The notes: a model not told the origin generated them from the letters alone. Numbered from the stretch's first letter, positions 36,425-45,311 are shown. The stretch is DNA of 64,000 nt from Fontibacillus panacisegetis (GCF_900102215.1 NZ_FNBG01000025.1:1-64000), one strand, 5' to 3'. Program-made: numbers and translations.

Positions 36425-36814
36425 CTACGTCGGCAACAGTTTGAGGACTGTTTCAATAATGATGCTGATAATTGGAATGGCAAGCACCATAATTAGCACT
36501 TTACCCGCCAGCTCGATTTTGGAAGCGATGCTTTCCTGCCCGGCATCACGGACAATTTGAGCTCCAAATTCCGCGATATACGCAATTCCAATTATTTTGA
36601 GAATCGTCTTTAAATAAATCATTTGAATGCCTGAGGATTCAGCTAACTGCTCCAGAACCTCAATTATCCCGCCAATCTTGCCAACGATGTACAGAAAGAT
36701 AAGGATTCCTGTACTTGCGGCTATTAAAAAAGCGAATATCGGCTTTTGTTCTTTGATGACCAGAATTAACACCGTCGCCACAAGTCCCAGTCCAACAATC
36801 TGAATCATTTCCAC
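36425..36814 (-). CDS. spoIIIAD: Stage III sporulation protein AD
   Basis: A 129-residue membrane protein with three or four helices, showing the family pattern IQMIYLKTILKIIGIAYIAE and DAGQESIASKIELAGK. It starts at GTG 36814 behind AGGTGAAG. It lies 11 bases after spoIIIAC and 5 bases before the spoIIIAE frame. Confidence 0.94.
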   Translation of the reverse strand: MEMIQIVGLGLVATVLILVIKEQKPIFAFLIAASTGILIFLYIVGKIGGIIEVLEQLAESSGIQMIYLKTILKIIGIAYIAEFGAQIVRDAGQESIASKIELAGKVLIMVLAIPIISIIIETVLKLLPT

Positions 36815-36825
36815 AGCCGCTTCAC

Positions 36826-37029
36826 CTACTGAAACAAAAAGATGCTCTTAATTTCCTGAAACAGACTGTCCAAGAGTCGAATGACCATAAATAATACGAC
36901 AACAAAACCGATCAAAGTCACCCAATGCGCCATATCTTCTTTTCCCATCTGCTTCAGCACCGTATGAATCATGGCGATAATTATTCCAATGCCTGCAATT
37001 TGAAAAATAGCGTTCACTTCTATGTTCAT
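36826..37029 (-). CDS. spoIIIAC: Stage III sporulation protein AC
   Basis: A 67-residue protein with two membrane helices (about 7-25 and 32-57), the shortest member of the operon and usual in size. It lies between spoIIIAB and spoIIIAD. Confidence 0.94.
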   Translation of the reverse strand: MNIEVNAIFQIAGIGIIIAMIHTVLKQMGKEDMAHWVTLIGFVVVLFMVIRLLDSLFQEIKSIFLFQ

Positions 37030-37089
37030 TGATTTGGCACCTCGCTATCATTTTCACTGGCGACAATCTGAGCTGGATGGGAAGAAATA

Positions 37090-37608
37090 TCAGTAGAACA
37101 AAATAACGATGAACGCACCGCATAATACTCCCAGACTCTTATACATTTTCTCGTAGCGATTTTGTTCTTCACGAGCTATTTCTTCCTCACTTTCAAGCTG
37201 CCGGACCGCCGTCGCGATATGGCCAAGCTGGTCCTTGCGATCGCTTGTCCCGAGTGTAAAACTGAGCTGGTGCAATACATCCTTCTCCGCGTTCTTCATC
37301 GCAGTGTACTTCCAGCCTGACTGAACGGCCTTTTGCAAGCTTTCCTGCGCTGTCCGATGATGGGGCGAATTCATCCATTTGGCAGCTTCACTCAAGATAA
37401 ATTGAATCGGCTCCCCGCTCTGCTCTCCAATCCGCAATAGCGCATCAGGAAGCGGAGTGAAACCGTACATGATCTCTGTTTCCAGCCGTCTAAGAGCCAG
37501 AATAGTTCTTCGAATTTGGTTGGGCCGCCTAGCATACTCTCTGGACCGTATCCATCCGGCCAACGCTGCAGCTGCGATTACCATAACGGCACCCAGGATT
37601 TTAAGCAT
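37090..37608 (-). CDS. spoIIIAB: Stage III sporulation protein AB
   Basis: A 172-residue protein with membrane helices at both ends and a helical cytoplasmic middle that contains RRLETEIMYGFTPLPDAL, the family hallmark. The start at ATG 37608 overlaps the spoIIIAA stop codon (ATGCTTAA), so the pair is coupled. The longer frame to 37674 is inside spoIIIAA. The length equals that of B. subtilis SpoIIIAB (171). Confidence 0.95.
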   Translation of the reverse strand: MLKILGAVMVIAAAALAGWIRSREYARRPNQIRRTILALRRLETEIMYGFTPLPDALLRIGEQSGEPIQFILSEAAKWMNSPHHRTAQESLQKAVQSGWKYTAMKNAEKDVLHQLSFTLGTSDRKDQLGHIATAVRQLESEEEIAREEQNRYEKMYKSLGVLCGAFIVILFY

Positions 37609-38608
37609 TAACTTCCCTGCCCTTCGCTTCTCTAGCAGGCCCATCAGGCAATTGAACCCTTCTACGCTTGTCATCCCATAATCTGAACGCCATACCTTGA
37701 TCAGTCCGCTTTAATACGGCATACATCTGAAAGAAGGAGCACTCCAGCAGCCTGGACATTGCCGGACGAGACGATAAATCATCCACGTTTGAACCGTGTG
37801 CTGTAGCAATTACTCGAACTCCTGCATGAAGAGCCTCAGCCAAAGCATCAACATCCTCTGACCGACCAATTTCATCTACGATGAGAACATCCGGTGACAT
37901 GGACCTGATCATCATCATCATGCCTTCCGCTTTTGGACATCCATCCATCACATCCGTCCTTGGTCCTACATCAAAGCTTGGTACACCACGCTTGCTGCCG
38001 GCAATTTCTGACCGCTCGTCAATTATTCCAACCTTCATTCCCGGCCATCTTGCCTCTGGATGCCGCCAAGTCCCACTGCTAATCTGTCTTGCCAGGTCTC
38101 GAATTAAAGTGGTCTTACCCTGCTGGGGAGGAGAGAGGATCAGTGTGTGCAGGACACTTTTGTGCTTGAAATCAAGTATCTGCGGCAATAATGTGTTCGC
38201 TAAACCCTTGATTTCGCGAGCCAAACGAACATTGTAGCCACTTATGTCCCGTAGATGCTCTACTTTTCCTCCCCCAAGCACTGTCCTGCCGGCAAGTCCA
38301 ATTCGATGGCCGCCTTCGATCGTAATGAAGCCTTTACGAAGCTCCTCTTCCATCGTGTACAGGGAATGATTGGTAATAAGATCCAGGAGTCGGTTGCATT
38401 CCTGCTTGCTTGGCATAAATGCTTTTGCAGCATCCAGGGTCATTCCACCCTCCGATGTGAGATAGCAGAATCGCCCTCCGGCATTAATTTCTAGCGGACG
38501 TCCCTCACGGATTCGTATTTCCTCAAGTCCTCCAAATACTGAAGGCGGGAGAGCAGATAACAAAGAGCGGATATTGTCGGGAAATACGGTTAACCAACTA
38601 GGGCTCAT
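37601..38608 (-). CDS. spoIIIAA: Stage III sporulation protein AA (ATPase)
   Basis: A 335-residue AAA-type ATPase that resembles secretion ATPases and powers or assembles the channel. It has Walker A in PPQQGKTTLIRDLARQ and Walker B in DVLIVDEIGR, followed by ATAHG. I chose ATG 38608, which has GGGGG 7 bases upstream; the frame extends to 38665. A good sigma-E promoter lies upstream, so it opens the eight-gene operon. Confidence 0.95.
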   Translation of the reverse strand: MSPSWLTVFPDNIRSLLSALPPSVFGGLEEIRIREGRPLEINAGGRFCYLTSEGGMTLDAAKAFMPSKQECNRLLDLITNHSLYTMEEELRKGFITIEGGHRIGLAGRTVLGGGKVEHLRDISGYNVRLAREIKGLANTLLPQILDFKHKSVLHTLILSPPQQGKTTLIRDLARQISSGTWRHPEARWPGMKVGIIDERSEIAGSKRGVPSFDVGPRTDVMDGCPKAEGMMMMIRSMSPDVLIVDEIGRSEDVDALAEALHAGVRVIATAHGSNVDDLSSRPAMSRLLECSFFQMYAVLKRTDQGMAFRLWDDKRRRVQLPDGPAREAKGREVNA

Positions 38609-38664
38609 AGGCGTACCCCCTGAAATCTTTCTCTTATTTTTTAGAATGTTATGCTTATATCTCA

Positions 38665-38693
38665 TTTGTATGCCTGTACTTCATCTTTATGAC
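38665..38693 (-). promoter_or_regulatory. Sigma-E promoter of the spoIIIA operon
   Basis: On the minus strand GTCATAAA (38693-38686) and CATACAAA (38672-38665) are 13 bases apart, close to the sigma-E consensus. It lies about 57 bases upstream of the spoIIIAA start codon. This agrees with the known mother-cell expression of spoIIIA. Confidence 0.7.
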
Positions 38694-38703
38694 TGCAAAT
38701 CTA

Positions 38704-38970
38704 TCATTTCTTCAAAATTCCAATTAAGAGACACGCGACACCGCTGCCGATCCATATGATTTTGCCCCAGGACAGCCTATCAGCCATTCCAGACAGCCCT
38801 ATCGCCGTAGTGATGATTAAAACGCTTGGTCCAACAAAAGCCAGTGCTGAATTAACCGCCAGCGCCTTATCGACCCGTCCCAGCTTCAACATGAATAGCG
38901 CGGCCAAGATCTCAATAGACCCTGATATAATCCTGAGCGACGCCATACTAGTCACAAATTTATCAAGCAT
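38704..38970 (-). CDS. yqhV: YqhV family membrane protein (DUF2619)
   Basis: An 88-residue membrane protein with three hydrophobic helices, in the same relative position as B. subtilis yqhV upstream of spoIIIA. The opening MLDKFVTSMASLRIISGSIE and the GRVDKALAVNS stretch fit the family. Its function is unknown. Confidence 0.88.
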   Translation of the reverse strand: MLDKFVTSMASLRIISGSIEILAALFMLKLGRVDKALAVNSALAFVGPSVLIITTAIGLSGMADRLSWGKIIWIGSGVACLLIGILKK

Positions 38971-39099
38971 GATGTCTTGATTGACCCCCTTCTTGTCCTA
39001 TTGCACTCTCTAACTTATGCTTGAGAAACTCTATTTAGAAAAGCTTTGTTGAATATTTCTTATCGTTATGTATGATAAAATGTAGTGATCAAACATTAG

Positions 39100-39420
39100 A
39101 ATTTCAAAAGTCTTTGTTGTCTATTATTTATATGGGTTAAAGGATATCTGTTTACATTCAATGGAATAGAAGAGGCCTATCACGAAGACTCTATTGTTTC
39201 ACCGAATGGTGACTATTCAGCTAAAAATTTATTATGAATATTATGGAGGAGCAGCAGGAGTATTCTATTAAAAGGCACTTATACAAACTGTTATTCTAAA
39301 GAATAGATAGCAATTAAGGTGTCAGTCCAGTTGACGAGAGGAATACATACGCTGTGTTTGTACGCGTAGATGTGATATTCAGGGAATGAGTGATACAGAG
39401 GTATTAGAGGAATTAATTTA
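39100..39420 (+). pseudogene. Decayed gene, DUF5412-like fragments
   Basis: One frame reads WVKGYLFTFNGIEEAYHEDS, continues with IVSPNGDYSAK, and then shifts by one base in a run of five A to give IYYEYYGGAAGVFY. A third frame gives SPVDERNTYAVFVRVDVIF before a stop. The SPNG-Y and GGAAG pattern reminds me of DUF5412 membrane proteins. At least two frameshifts and several stops indicate a dead gene. The family is from memory and weak. Confidence 0.5.
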
Positions 39421-39459
39421 CCTTGATTTTTTTGAGAAAATGAATTCTAAAATAAGAGT

Positions 39460-39502
39460 GGGGTGTCACCACGTAGATAAAAATCTACTTATGGGACACC
39501 CC
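39460..39502 (-). terminator. Terminator of lysC
   Basis: The arms GGGGTGTC (39460-39467) and GACACCCC (39495-39502) pair exactly, with an inner stem GTAGAT/ATCTAC. On the minus strand ACTCTTATTTTAG follows, a partly T-rich tract. It lies 21 bases past the lysC stop codon. Confidence 0.7.
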
Positions 39503-39523
39503 AGCTTTATCTTGAACCTGTTC

Positions 39524-40777
39524 CTATCGACGATCTTTTGGTCCGCCTACAAATACTTGATTTTCAGTATCAAGTCCATATGCTGTATGCAACGCCTTAA
39601 CAACTTCAGTTAGTTTACCACTGTCGATTACGCAGGAAACCTTAATCTCTGAAGTGCTTACCATTTTAATATTCACATCTAGTTTGGAAATAACGTCGAA
39701 CATTTGTGCAGCAACGCCTGGATGGCTAACCATACCTGCACCAACGATAGAGATTTTCACCAAATCTTCTTCAGAGGTTACTTCTTCGTAAGGAACATCC
39801 CCGCGAATGCTCTCAAGTACCTTCAAAGCACGTTCACGATCAGATAGAGCTACAGTAAAGGAGAAGTCCGCTTTACCACCTTGAACACCGCTCTGTACAA
39901 TAATGTCTACATCGATTTTGGAGTCTGCCAGTGATCCGAAAACTTTGGCAAGAACTCCAGGGACGTGAGATACTCCTACAATGCTGATGCGTGCTACATT
40001 TTTATCGTAAGCGATACCGCTAACTACTACTCCTTGCTCCATGCTCGCTTCCTCCTTAACAACTGTACCTTCATTATGATTAAAGCTCGATCTTACTACG
40101 AGACGTACCTGATTATGCTTCGCATACTCAACTGCGCGCGGATGAAGCACCGCTGCCCCCAGGTTTGCCAGCTCAAGCATCTCGTCATAAGAGATCTCAT
40201 TCAGTTTACGCGCATTTTTCACGATGCGAGGGTCGGTTGAATACACTCCATCGACATCGGTATAAATCTCACAGTAATCTGCAGCTATAGCTGCAGCCAA
40301 GGCTACTGCTGTTGTATCTGATCCGCCGCGGCCGAAAGTCGTAATTTCTCCTTCTTCAGTCATCCCTTGGAATCCGGCAACAATAACGATACTTCCTTCC
40401 TCCAACGCTCTTTTAACGCGCTCAGGGTGAATATCCGTTATACGTGCTCTTCCAAATTCTGATTCCGTGCGGAATCCGGCTTGCCAGCCTGTAAAAGACA
40501 CCGCTTTACGGCCAAGTGCATTTATTGCAATGGACAAGAGTGCAATCGAAATCTGTTCTCCTGTCGTCATCAGCATATCCATTTCGCGTGCTGGCGGTTC
40601 ATTGCTGAGCAATTTCGCCTGATCAATCAAATCGTCGGTCGTATCTCCCATCGCTGATACAACAACTGCAACTTGATGTCCTTCATCCTGTTTCTCAACA
40701 ATACGCCGGGCAACGCGCTGCATACGCTCTGTATCGCCTACGGAGCTGCCGCCGAATTTCATAACATATAAAGCCAA
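39524..40777 (-). CDS. lysC: Aspartokinase
   Basis: Aspartate kinase phosphorylates aspartate at the start of the lysine, threonine, methionine and diaminopimelate pathways. The 417-residue protein has the kinase domain (MKFGGSSVGD, FTEEGEITTFGRGGSDTTA-like segments) and two C-terminal ACT domains (about 265-410). It starts at TTG 40777 behind AGGGAGG (8 bases). An internal start for a beta subunit, as in B. subtilis LysC, is possible, but I could not locate one. No lysine riboswitch is visible upstream; a plain sigma-A promoter is. Confidence 0.95.
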   Translation of the reverse strand: MALYVMKFGGSSVGDTERMQRVARRIVEKQDEGHQVAVVVSAMGDTTDDLIDQAKLLSNEPPAREMDMLMTTGEQISIALLSIAINALGRKAVSFTGWQAGFRTESEFGRARITDIHPERVKRALEEGSIVIVAGFQGMTEEGEITTFGRGGSDTTAVALAAAIAADYCEIYTDVDGVYSTDPRIVKNARKLNEISYDEMLELANLGAAVLHPRAVEYAKHNQVRLVVRSSFNHNEGTVVKEEASMEQGVVVSGIAYDKNVARISIVGVSHVPGVLAKVFGSLADSKIDVDIIVQSGVQGGKADFSFTVALSDRERALKVLESIRGDVPYEEVTSEEDLVKISIVGAGMVSHPGVAAQMFDVISKLDVNIKMVSTSEIKVSCVIDSGKLTEVVKALHTAYGLDTENQVFVGGPKDRR

Positions 40778-40842
40778 GTCAGACCCTCCCTAATGTGATC
40801 AATCCTTTAAACGCTTTTTAATCAGTAACGCTTTAAACCAGT

Positions 40843-40870
40843 ATAATACGAAAGACCGGAATAAAGTCAA
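40843..40870 (-). promoter_or_regulatory. Sigma-A promoter of lysC
   Basis: TTGACT (40870-40865) and TATTAT (40848-40843) on the minus strand are 16 bases apart. The start codon follows about 65 bases later, which is too short for a lysine riboswitch leader. Confidence 0.6.
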
Positions 40871-40947
40871 TGCTTTTGATGACATTATAAGAAAAACTAA
40901 AAAAATGGGGCTGTCCCAAAAGTAGGTTTAGTGTCAAAACTAGAAAT

Positions 40948-40979
40948 AGCGGTGCAAGGAAGACGATCCCTGCACCGCT
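40948..40979. repeat. 9-bp hairpin
   Basis: AGCGGTGCA (40948-40956) and TGCACCGCT (40971-40979) are exact complements around a 14-base loop. It lies upstream of the lysC promoter within the repeat element. Confidence 0.55.
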
Positions 40980-41048
40980 TGATCCCGCCACACATTCTAT
41001 GACCGTATCTTATGTGTAATAGTGTCATGCTGCGGAATTCCTGAAATT

Positions 41049-41227
41049 CCTGCAAATGTGCAGGTTTTGTTTATGTAAAGCCTCTAAATGCCCTAAATTG
41101 CTGCAAATGTACAGGCTTTCTCTAACAATTCTCTTCAAACCAGTCTATTCTGAACCTTATTCCTGCATTTTTGCAGGCTTTTGTTCATCCTTTCATGGCT
41201 ACCTTTAAAAACCTGCATTTTTACATG
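41049..41227. repeat. Four CCTGCA-hairpin repeats
   Basis: CCTGCA-AATG-TGCAGG (41049-41064), a variant at 41100-41115, CCTGCA-TTTT-TGCAGG (41162-41177) and a degraded copy at 41212-41227 are spaced 50-62 bases apart. Two are perfect 6-bp stems with 4-base loops. The two middle spacers have little in common, so they look like separate insertions or a decaying array, not CRISPR. Confidence 0.65.
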
Positions 41228-41267
41228 TTTTTCCTGATATCTTGCCTTTCCACTGCTAAACAAGAAG

Positions 41268-41303
41268 CGTCCCTCAAAGTTATCTTAGATAACTTTTGGG
41301 ACG
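41268..41303 (-). terminator. Hairpin terminator after efp
   Basis: CGTCCC and AAAGTTATC pair with GATAACTTT and GGGACG through a stem of 15 pairs with a 2-base internal loop. It lies about 63 bases after the efp stop. On the minus strand GCTTCTTGTTTAG follows. Confidence 0.6.
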
Positions 41304-41365
41304 GCCTCCGTACACTTCCACATCATGTGAGAGTAAAAGCACTTGTTACGATCCCGCTCCAGTTC

Positions 41366-41923
41366 CTACGCGCGCGAGATGTATTTACCTTCGCGAGTAT
41401 CGATCAGCAATACATCATCTTCATTAATGAAGAGAGGAACCTGTACATTAAGTCCTGTTTCTACCTTAGCGTTCTTCGTAGCACCAGTAGCTGTGTTACC
41501 CTTGATACCTGGCTCAGTCTCAACTACTTTAAGCTCAACACTGTTTGGCAGGTTAATCCCAAGAATTTCACCTTGGTAGCTAACGATTTTTACATTCATG
41601 TTTTCTTTAAGGAAGTTAAGCTCCCATTTAAGCTGATCCTGAGTCAATGTGAATTGATCATAAGTTTCGTTGTCCATGAAAGCATGGTCTTGTCCACTGG
41701 CATACAAATACTGAACATCACGGTTCTCGATCAACGCACGACCGATAGTTTCACCAGCACGGAATGTTTTTTCTACCGTATTACCATTGCGGAGGTTTTT
41801 CAATTTGGAGCGTACAAAGGCAGCGCCTTTACCTGGTTTAACATGCTGAAAATCAAGCACCGTAAAAATATCTCCGTCTACCTCGACGGTCAAGCCTGTT
41901 TTAAAATCGTTTACTGAAATCAC
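41366..41923 (-). CDS. efp: Translation elongation factor P
   Basis: A 185-residue EF-P that rescues ribosomes stalled at polyproline. The tip loop [12 protein letters not shown] has K32, the position modified in many bacteria (5-aminopentanol in B. subtilis). The three-domain length is exact. It lies downstream of the Xaa-Pro peptidase, a conserved pairing of proline-related genes. Confidence 0.96.
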   Translation of the reverse strand: MISVNDFKTGLTVEVDGDIFTVLDFQHVKPGKGAAFVRSKLKNLRNGNTVEKTFRAGETIGRALIENRDVQYLYASGQDHAFMDNETYDQFTLTQDQLKWELNFLKENMNVKIVSYQGEILGINLPNSVELKVVETEPGIKGNTATGATKNAKVETGLNVQVPLFINEDDVLLIDTREGKYISRA

Positions 41924-42002
41924 AAAAGAACCTCCTCAAATAGGGTTAACACCATATATTATAAATTTATAATTACCCAAAATCTAAAAACCGCATGCTT
42001 AT

Positions 42003-43076
42003 CTAACCGATGACAGTAAATTCCTTAGTTGATACAGTTAAACGGGTATTTCCGTCTTCTGTAATCACTACATCATCCTCAATGCGGACGCCACCAAGCC
42101 CTGGAATATAAATCCCCGGTTCAACAGTTACTACCATACCTGGTTTTAGAATTTGATCACTCAGCTTCGATACTCTTGGAGCTTCATGTACCTCCATACC
42201 TAGACCATGTCCGGTGCTATGACCGAATTGGTCTCCGTAACCGTAACGTGTAATCACATCACGTGCAAGTGCATCCGCTTCCCGTCCAGTTATGCCCGGA
42301 CGCAGAAACTCAAGGGTATGAAGCTGTGCTTCCAGAACGATATCATAAATTTCGCGAAGCTTGGCAATGGGTTCACCAATTGCCACAGTGCGCGTAATAT
42401 CGGAGCAGTAACCGTTCATCAACGCACCAAAATCCATTGTGACCAAATCACCGTTTTGGAGAATGCGATCACTTGCTACACCGTGAGGCAGTGCCGAACG
42501 TTCGCCAGAAGCAAGAATGGTATCAAAGGAAGGCGCTGATGCACCATTTTTGCGCATAAACGTTTCCAATTCCAAAGCCATGTCGCGTTCAGATTGCCCA
42601 GGCTTAAGTACATTCAGCATGTGAAGGAACGTCCGGTCAACCAAATCAGCTGCCTCCTTCATCAGCTTCAGTTCCACACTATCCTTGTACATTCTGAGTT
42701 CTTCAACCAAGCCACTAACAGGAACCAGTTGAACCGGCTTCAGATCCTGCTCATATTTCCGATATGTCGAGAAAACTACATTATCTTCCTCGAACCCAAG
42801 CTTGCTCACATTTTGAGAAATTAACAGTTCTTTTATGCTATCGCTCACTGAAGCACCGTGCTCTACAATTTCAAATCCAGTTGCTTGTTCAGCAGCTTGT
42901 GTCATATAACGGAAATCTGTCAGTAAATAAGCCTTCTGATGTGTAATTACTACATAACCGGAACTTCCGGTAAAACCCGTCAAATAGCGGCGGTTCACAT
43001 CACCGGTAATCAATACAGCCTCTATATTCTGAAGCGCCATCGCTTCACGAAGCTGGATAACACGTGTGCTCCCCAT
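42003..43076 (-). CDS. Xaa-Pro aminopeptidase/dipeptidase (M24)
   Basis: A 357-residue M24 peptidase. Ligands are visible in TMDFGA and CSDITRT (aspartates), FGHSTGHGLG (histidine) and VEPGIY and VRIEDD (glutamates). An N-terminal creatinase-like domain covers about 1-130. Members cut N-terminal residues before proline; whether it acts on tripeptides or dipeptides cannot be told here. It lies between aroQ and efp, as yqhT does in B. subtilis. Confidence 0.9.
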   Translation of the reverse strand: MGSTRVIQLREAMALQNIEAVLITGDVNRRYLTGFTGSSGYVVITHQKAYLLTDFRYMTQAAEQATGFEIVEHGASVSDSIKELLISQNVSKLGFEEDNVVFSTYRKYEQDLKPVQLVPVSGLVEELRMYKDSVELKLMKEAADLVDRTFLHMLNVLKPGQSERDMALELETFMRKNGASAPSFDTILASGERSALPHGVASDRILQNGDLVTMDFGALMNGYCSDITRTVAIGEPIAKLREIYDIVLEAQLHTLEFLRPGITGREADALARDVITRYGYGDQFGHSTGHGLGMEVHEAPRVSKLSDQILKPGMVVTVEPGIYIPGLGGVRIEDDVVITEDGNTRLTVSTKEFTVIG

Positions 43077-43100
43077 AATAAACTCTCCTTCAATATCAAA

Positions 43101-43541
43101 TTACTTTTTTTCCAAATGACGCTTAAGCGCCTGTAATCCAAAATCATACCCTAGCGATCCGAAGCCAGCTATTTGACCTATAGCTACAGGCGCAATGACC
43201 GATGTATGACGGAATGCCTCACGAGCATGGATATTGGACAAATGAACCTCTACCGTCGGAATGCTGACCGAAGTGATCGCGTCCCGAAGAGCATAGCTAT
43301 AATGCGTCAACGCACCAGGATTCATTAAAATGCCATCACAAGCTCCATAGGCAGCATGAATTTTGTCGATGAGCTCACCTTCGTGATTAGATTGAAAAAA
43401 AGAAAGGGTTAACCCGAGCCCCTCCGCTTGCTTCTCAAGACGTTTTTCGATATCACTTAACGTCTCCGCCCCGTAAATGCCAGGTTCACGAACGCCAAGA
43501 AAATTCAAATTTGGTCCGTTAAGCACCAGAATACGGTACAT
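43101..43541 (-). CDS. aroQ: 3-dehydroquinate dehydratase, type II
   Basis: A 146-residue enzyme of the shikimate pathway that removes water from 3-dehydroquinate. The [18 protein letters not shown] opening carries the catalytic tyrosine and arginine, and [16 protein letters not shown] and [17 protein letters not shown] follow. It is 24 bases upstream of the peptidase gene. Confidence 0.95.
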   Translation of the reverse strand: MYRILVLNGPNLNFLGVREPGIYGAETLSDIEKRLEKQAEGLGLTLSFFQSNHEGELIDKIHAAYGACDGILMNPGALTHYSYALRDAITSVSIPTVEVHLSNIHAREAFRHTSVIAPVAIGQIAGFGSLGYDFGLQALKRHLEKK

Positions 43542-43651
43542 CGCCGCTCATCCCCATCTCTTAATTATGTTCTAACTACCACTATAATTAAAAATAACCA
43601 AAAATAATTTTAACATAGGAATAAGCAAGTTGAGAAGTTTTTTGTTCTTAA

Positions 43652-44143
43652 TTAATGTGACGTCTCAGGCTCCCTCCTTCTTTCATCCGTAAATTCTTCA
43701 GCTGTTGTGTAGCCGATAAAGAGTCCCCAGAGCAAATACAGGCAAAATTCACTGATCACTGTATTCGAAGTCAGCTCTCCAATCGGTCGCGTCAATTGGA
43801 GCATTGGCTGAGCTAATACAAAAATAATGAGCCACCATACCACTCCGTATACCATGCCGGGCAGAGGTCCTTTTGCTTTTCGAAAAAGAAGAGTATATAT
43901 GATGGTCGCAATGATGGAAAATACGATAAAAAACAACCATCCTACATAATAACCCGCCTTACTTTGCAAGAAAGTATTCTTAAAGAAAGGCTCCATTAAA
44001 TATCCTGGAAGTACCGTAGTAAATCTCATGTAATAAAAAAGCCCCTTTACAGCCCCCCATATTAATCCGGCAAAAAAACCAACCTCCAGAGCAAATAACC
44101 AAATATTCGTGTGATGTTTCCTTCTGTATACTTGCTGATTCAT
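43652..44143 (-). CDS. yqhR: YqhR family membrane protein
   Basis: A 163-residue protein with four membrane helices, matching YqhR of B. subtilis by position beside aroQ and yqhQ and by size. The role is unknown. It is divergent from yqhQ. Confidence 0.85.
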   Translation of the reverse strand: MNQQVYRRKHHTNIWLFALEVGFFAGLIWGAVKGLFYYMRFTTVLPGYLMEPFFKNTFLQSKAGYYVGWLFFIVFSIIATIIYTLLFRKAKGPLPGMVYGVVWWLIIFVLAQPMLQLTRPIGELTSNTVISEFCLYLLWGLFIGYTTAEEFTDERRREPETSH

Positions 44144-44299
44144 GGTTGATCTTTCCTTTCATAGCAGCGTAAAATAGCTTCATTCTATATGCAGTTTAGT
44201 ATGTACAATTCAAAAAAGACTAACCAACTAGAATTTGACCTGAAAGTTCGATACAATGGAAATAATCAAACTAATTACTATACTAGGAAGGTGAAGTTT

Positions 44300-45304
44300 T
44301 TGCCTGAGCAATCCAAACCCAACATTTATGGTGGTCAAGCCGTTATAGAAGGCGTTATGTTCGGCGGCAAATATGTTAACGTAACTGCAGTACGCCGCAA
44401 GAACGGAGAGATTACCTTTTTGGAAGTTCCAAAGCAGGATAAAGCATGGGTCAAACGACTTCGCAAAATACCTCTCATCCGCGGTATTGTCAGCATCGTT
44501 GATTCCAGTGCCAAAGGGTCCAAACATTTGAACTATGCAGCCGAAGCTATGGCTGATGATGAGATGGAGCCTGAAGAACGTGCCAAACAACAAGATAAAG
44601 AAGAATCTAAATGGTCGCTGACAATGATTCTGGGCGTCGCAGTTGTAGGTGTTCTCTCTTTTATTGTCGGAAAACTTATTTTTACGCTTGTACCTGCATT
44701 GCTCGAACAATACTTGTTCCAGCATGCATTCAGCAATCAAACTCTGCATTCACTTGTAGAAGGCGTCATCAAGATCGTTCTTTTGCTTTCATATTTATGG
44801 ATTATTTCTCAGACTCCAATTATCAAGCGTTTGTTCCAATATCACGGTGCAGAACATAAAGTTATTACCGCTTATGAAGCAGGCGAAGAGCTAACTCCTA
44901 AAAATGTACAAAAATACAGCCGCCTTCATTATCGCTGTGGCAGCAGTTTTATCATTTTAACGGTCATCGTTGGTATCATTTTATATTCGTTGCCTATTTT
45001 CCATTGGGAAAACGTTTGGGAGCGGATGTACATTCGTATTTTACTTCTCCCAATTGTTATCGGATTGTCCTTTGAGCTGCTTCGTATTACTAATGCAGTT
45101 CGTGAAATCCCTGTACTCAGATTTCTAGGTTATCCAGGACTATGGTTGCAGCTGCTTACTACCAAAGAACCAAATGACGAGCAAGTAGAAGTATCCATCG
45201 CTTCATTCAATCGCATGCTAGAATTGGATGCCAGCCTGGAGGAAAGCAACGGTCTTCTTCTTTCAGAAGCTAGCCATTCTTCTTTAGATCCCGTGAAAGG
45301 ATGA
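44300..45304 (+). CDS. yqhQ: YqhQ family membrane protein (DUF1385)
   Basis: A 334-residue protein with the family signature GGQAVIEGVMFGG and, later, HGAEHKVITAYE. About four membrane helices lie between 115 and 280. The start is TTG 44300, which follows AGGTGAAG; the frame begins at 44189, but the extension has no motif. The last 279 bases, from 45026 on, are repeated at 56274-56552. Function is unknown. Confidence 0.88.
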   Translation: MPEQSKPNIYGGQAVIEGVMFGGKYVNVTAVRRKNGEITFLEVPKQDKAWVKRLRKIPLIRGIVSIVDSSAKGSKHLNYAAEAMADDEMEPEERAKQQDKEESKWSLTMILGVAVVGVLSFIVGKLIFTLVPALLEQYLFQHAFSNQTLHSLVEGVIKIVLLLSYLWIISQTPIIKRLFQYHGAEHKVITAYEAGEELTPKNVQKYSRLHYRCGSSFIILTVIVGIILYSLPIFHWENVWERMYIRILLLPIVIGLSFELLRITNAVREIPVLRFLGYPGLWLQLLTTKEPNDEQVEVSIASFNRMLELDASLEESNGLLLSEASHSSLDPVKG

Positions 45305-45311
45305 TGAAGGC

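Larger units (their letters stand above)
38971..39523. other. Spacer between yqhV and lysC with a decayed gene
   Basis: This 553-base gap holds the frameshifted remnant described separately (about 39100-39420) and the lysC terminator hairpin (39460-39502). Apart from these I see no gene. The 39386-39613 plus-strand frame is short and overlaps lysC on the other strand, so I do not call it. Confidence 0.5.
40909..41306. repeat. MITE-like element with 15-bp inverted ends
   Basis: GGCTGTCCCAAAAGT at 40909-40923 is mirrored by ACTTTTGGGACGGCC at 41292-41306, matching at 14 of 15 bases. The interior has no ORF but several hairpins. The left end shares GGGGCTGTCC with a sequence at 16636-16645. A non-autonomous element is possible. 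The right end may instead simply be part of the efp terminator. Confidence 0.5.
40778..41365. other. Repeat-rich spacer between lysC and efp
   Basis: The gap contains the lysC promoter (40843-40870), a 9-bp hairpin (40948-40979), four copies of a CCTGCA hairpin (41049-41227), a large hairpin after efp (41268-41303) and outer inverted repeats at 40909-40923 and 41292-41306. I see no ORF worth calling; plus-strand frames here are antisense to efp. Confidence 0.6.

Noticed and set aside
40778-41000. Lysine riboswitch upstream of lysC
   Set aside because: The promoter is too close to the start codon and I see no conserved L-box segments.
40949-41300. CRISPR array
   Set aside because: The CCTGCA repeats are only about 16 bases, vary between copies and have unequal spacers; no cas gene is present.
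41171-41917. 248-codon plus-strand ORF
   Set aside because: It is antisense to efp, which has a full-length family match.
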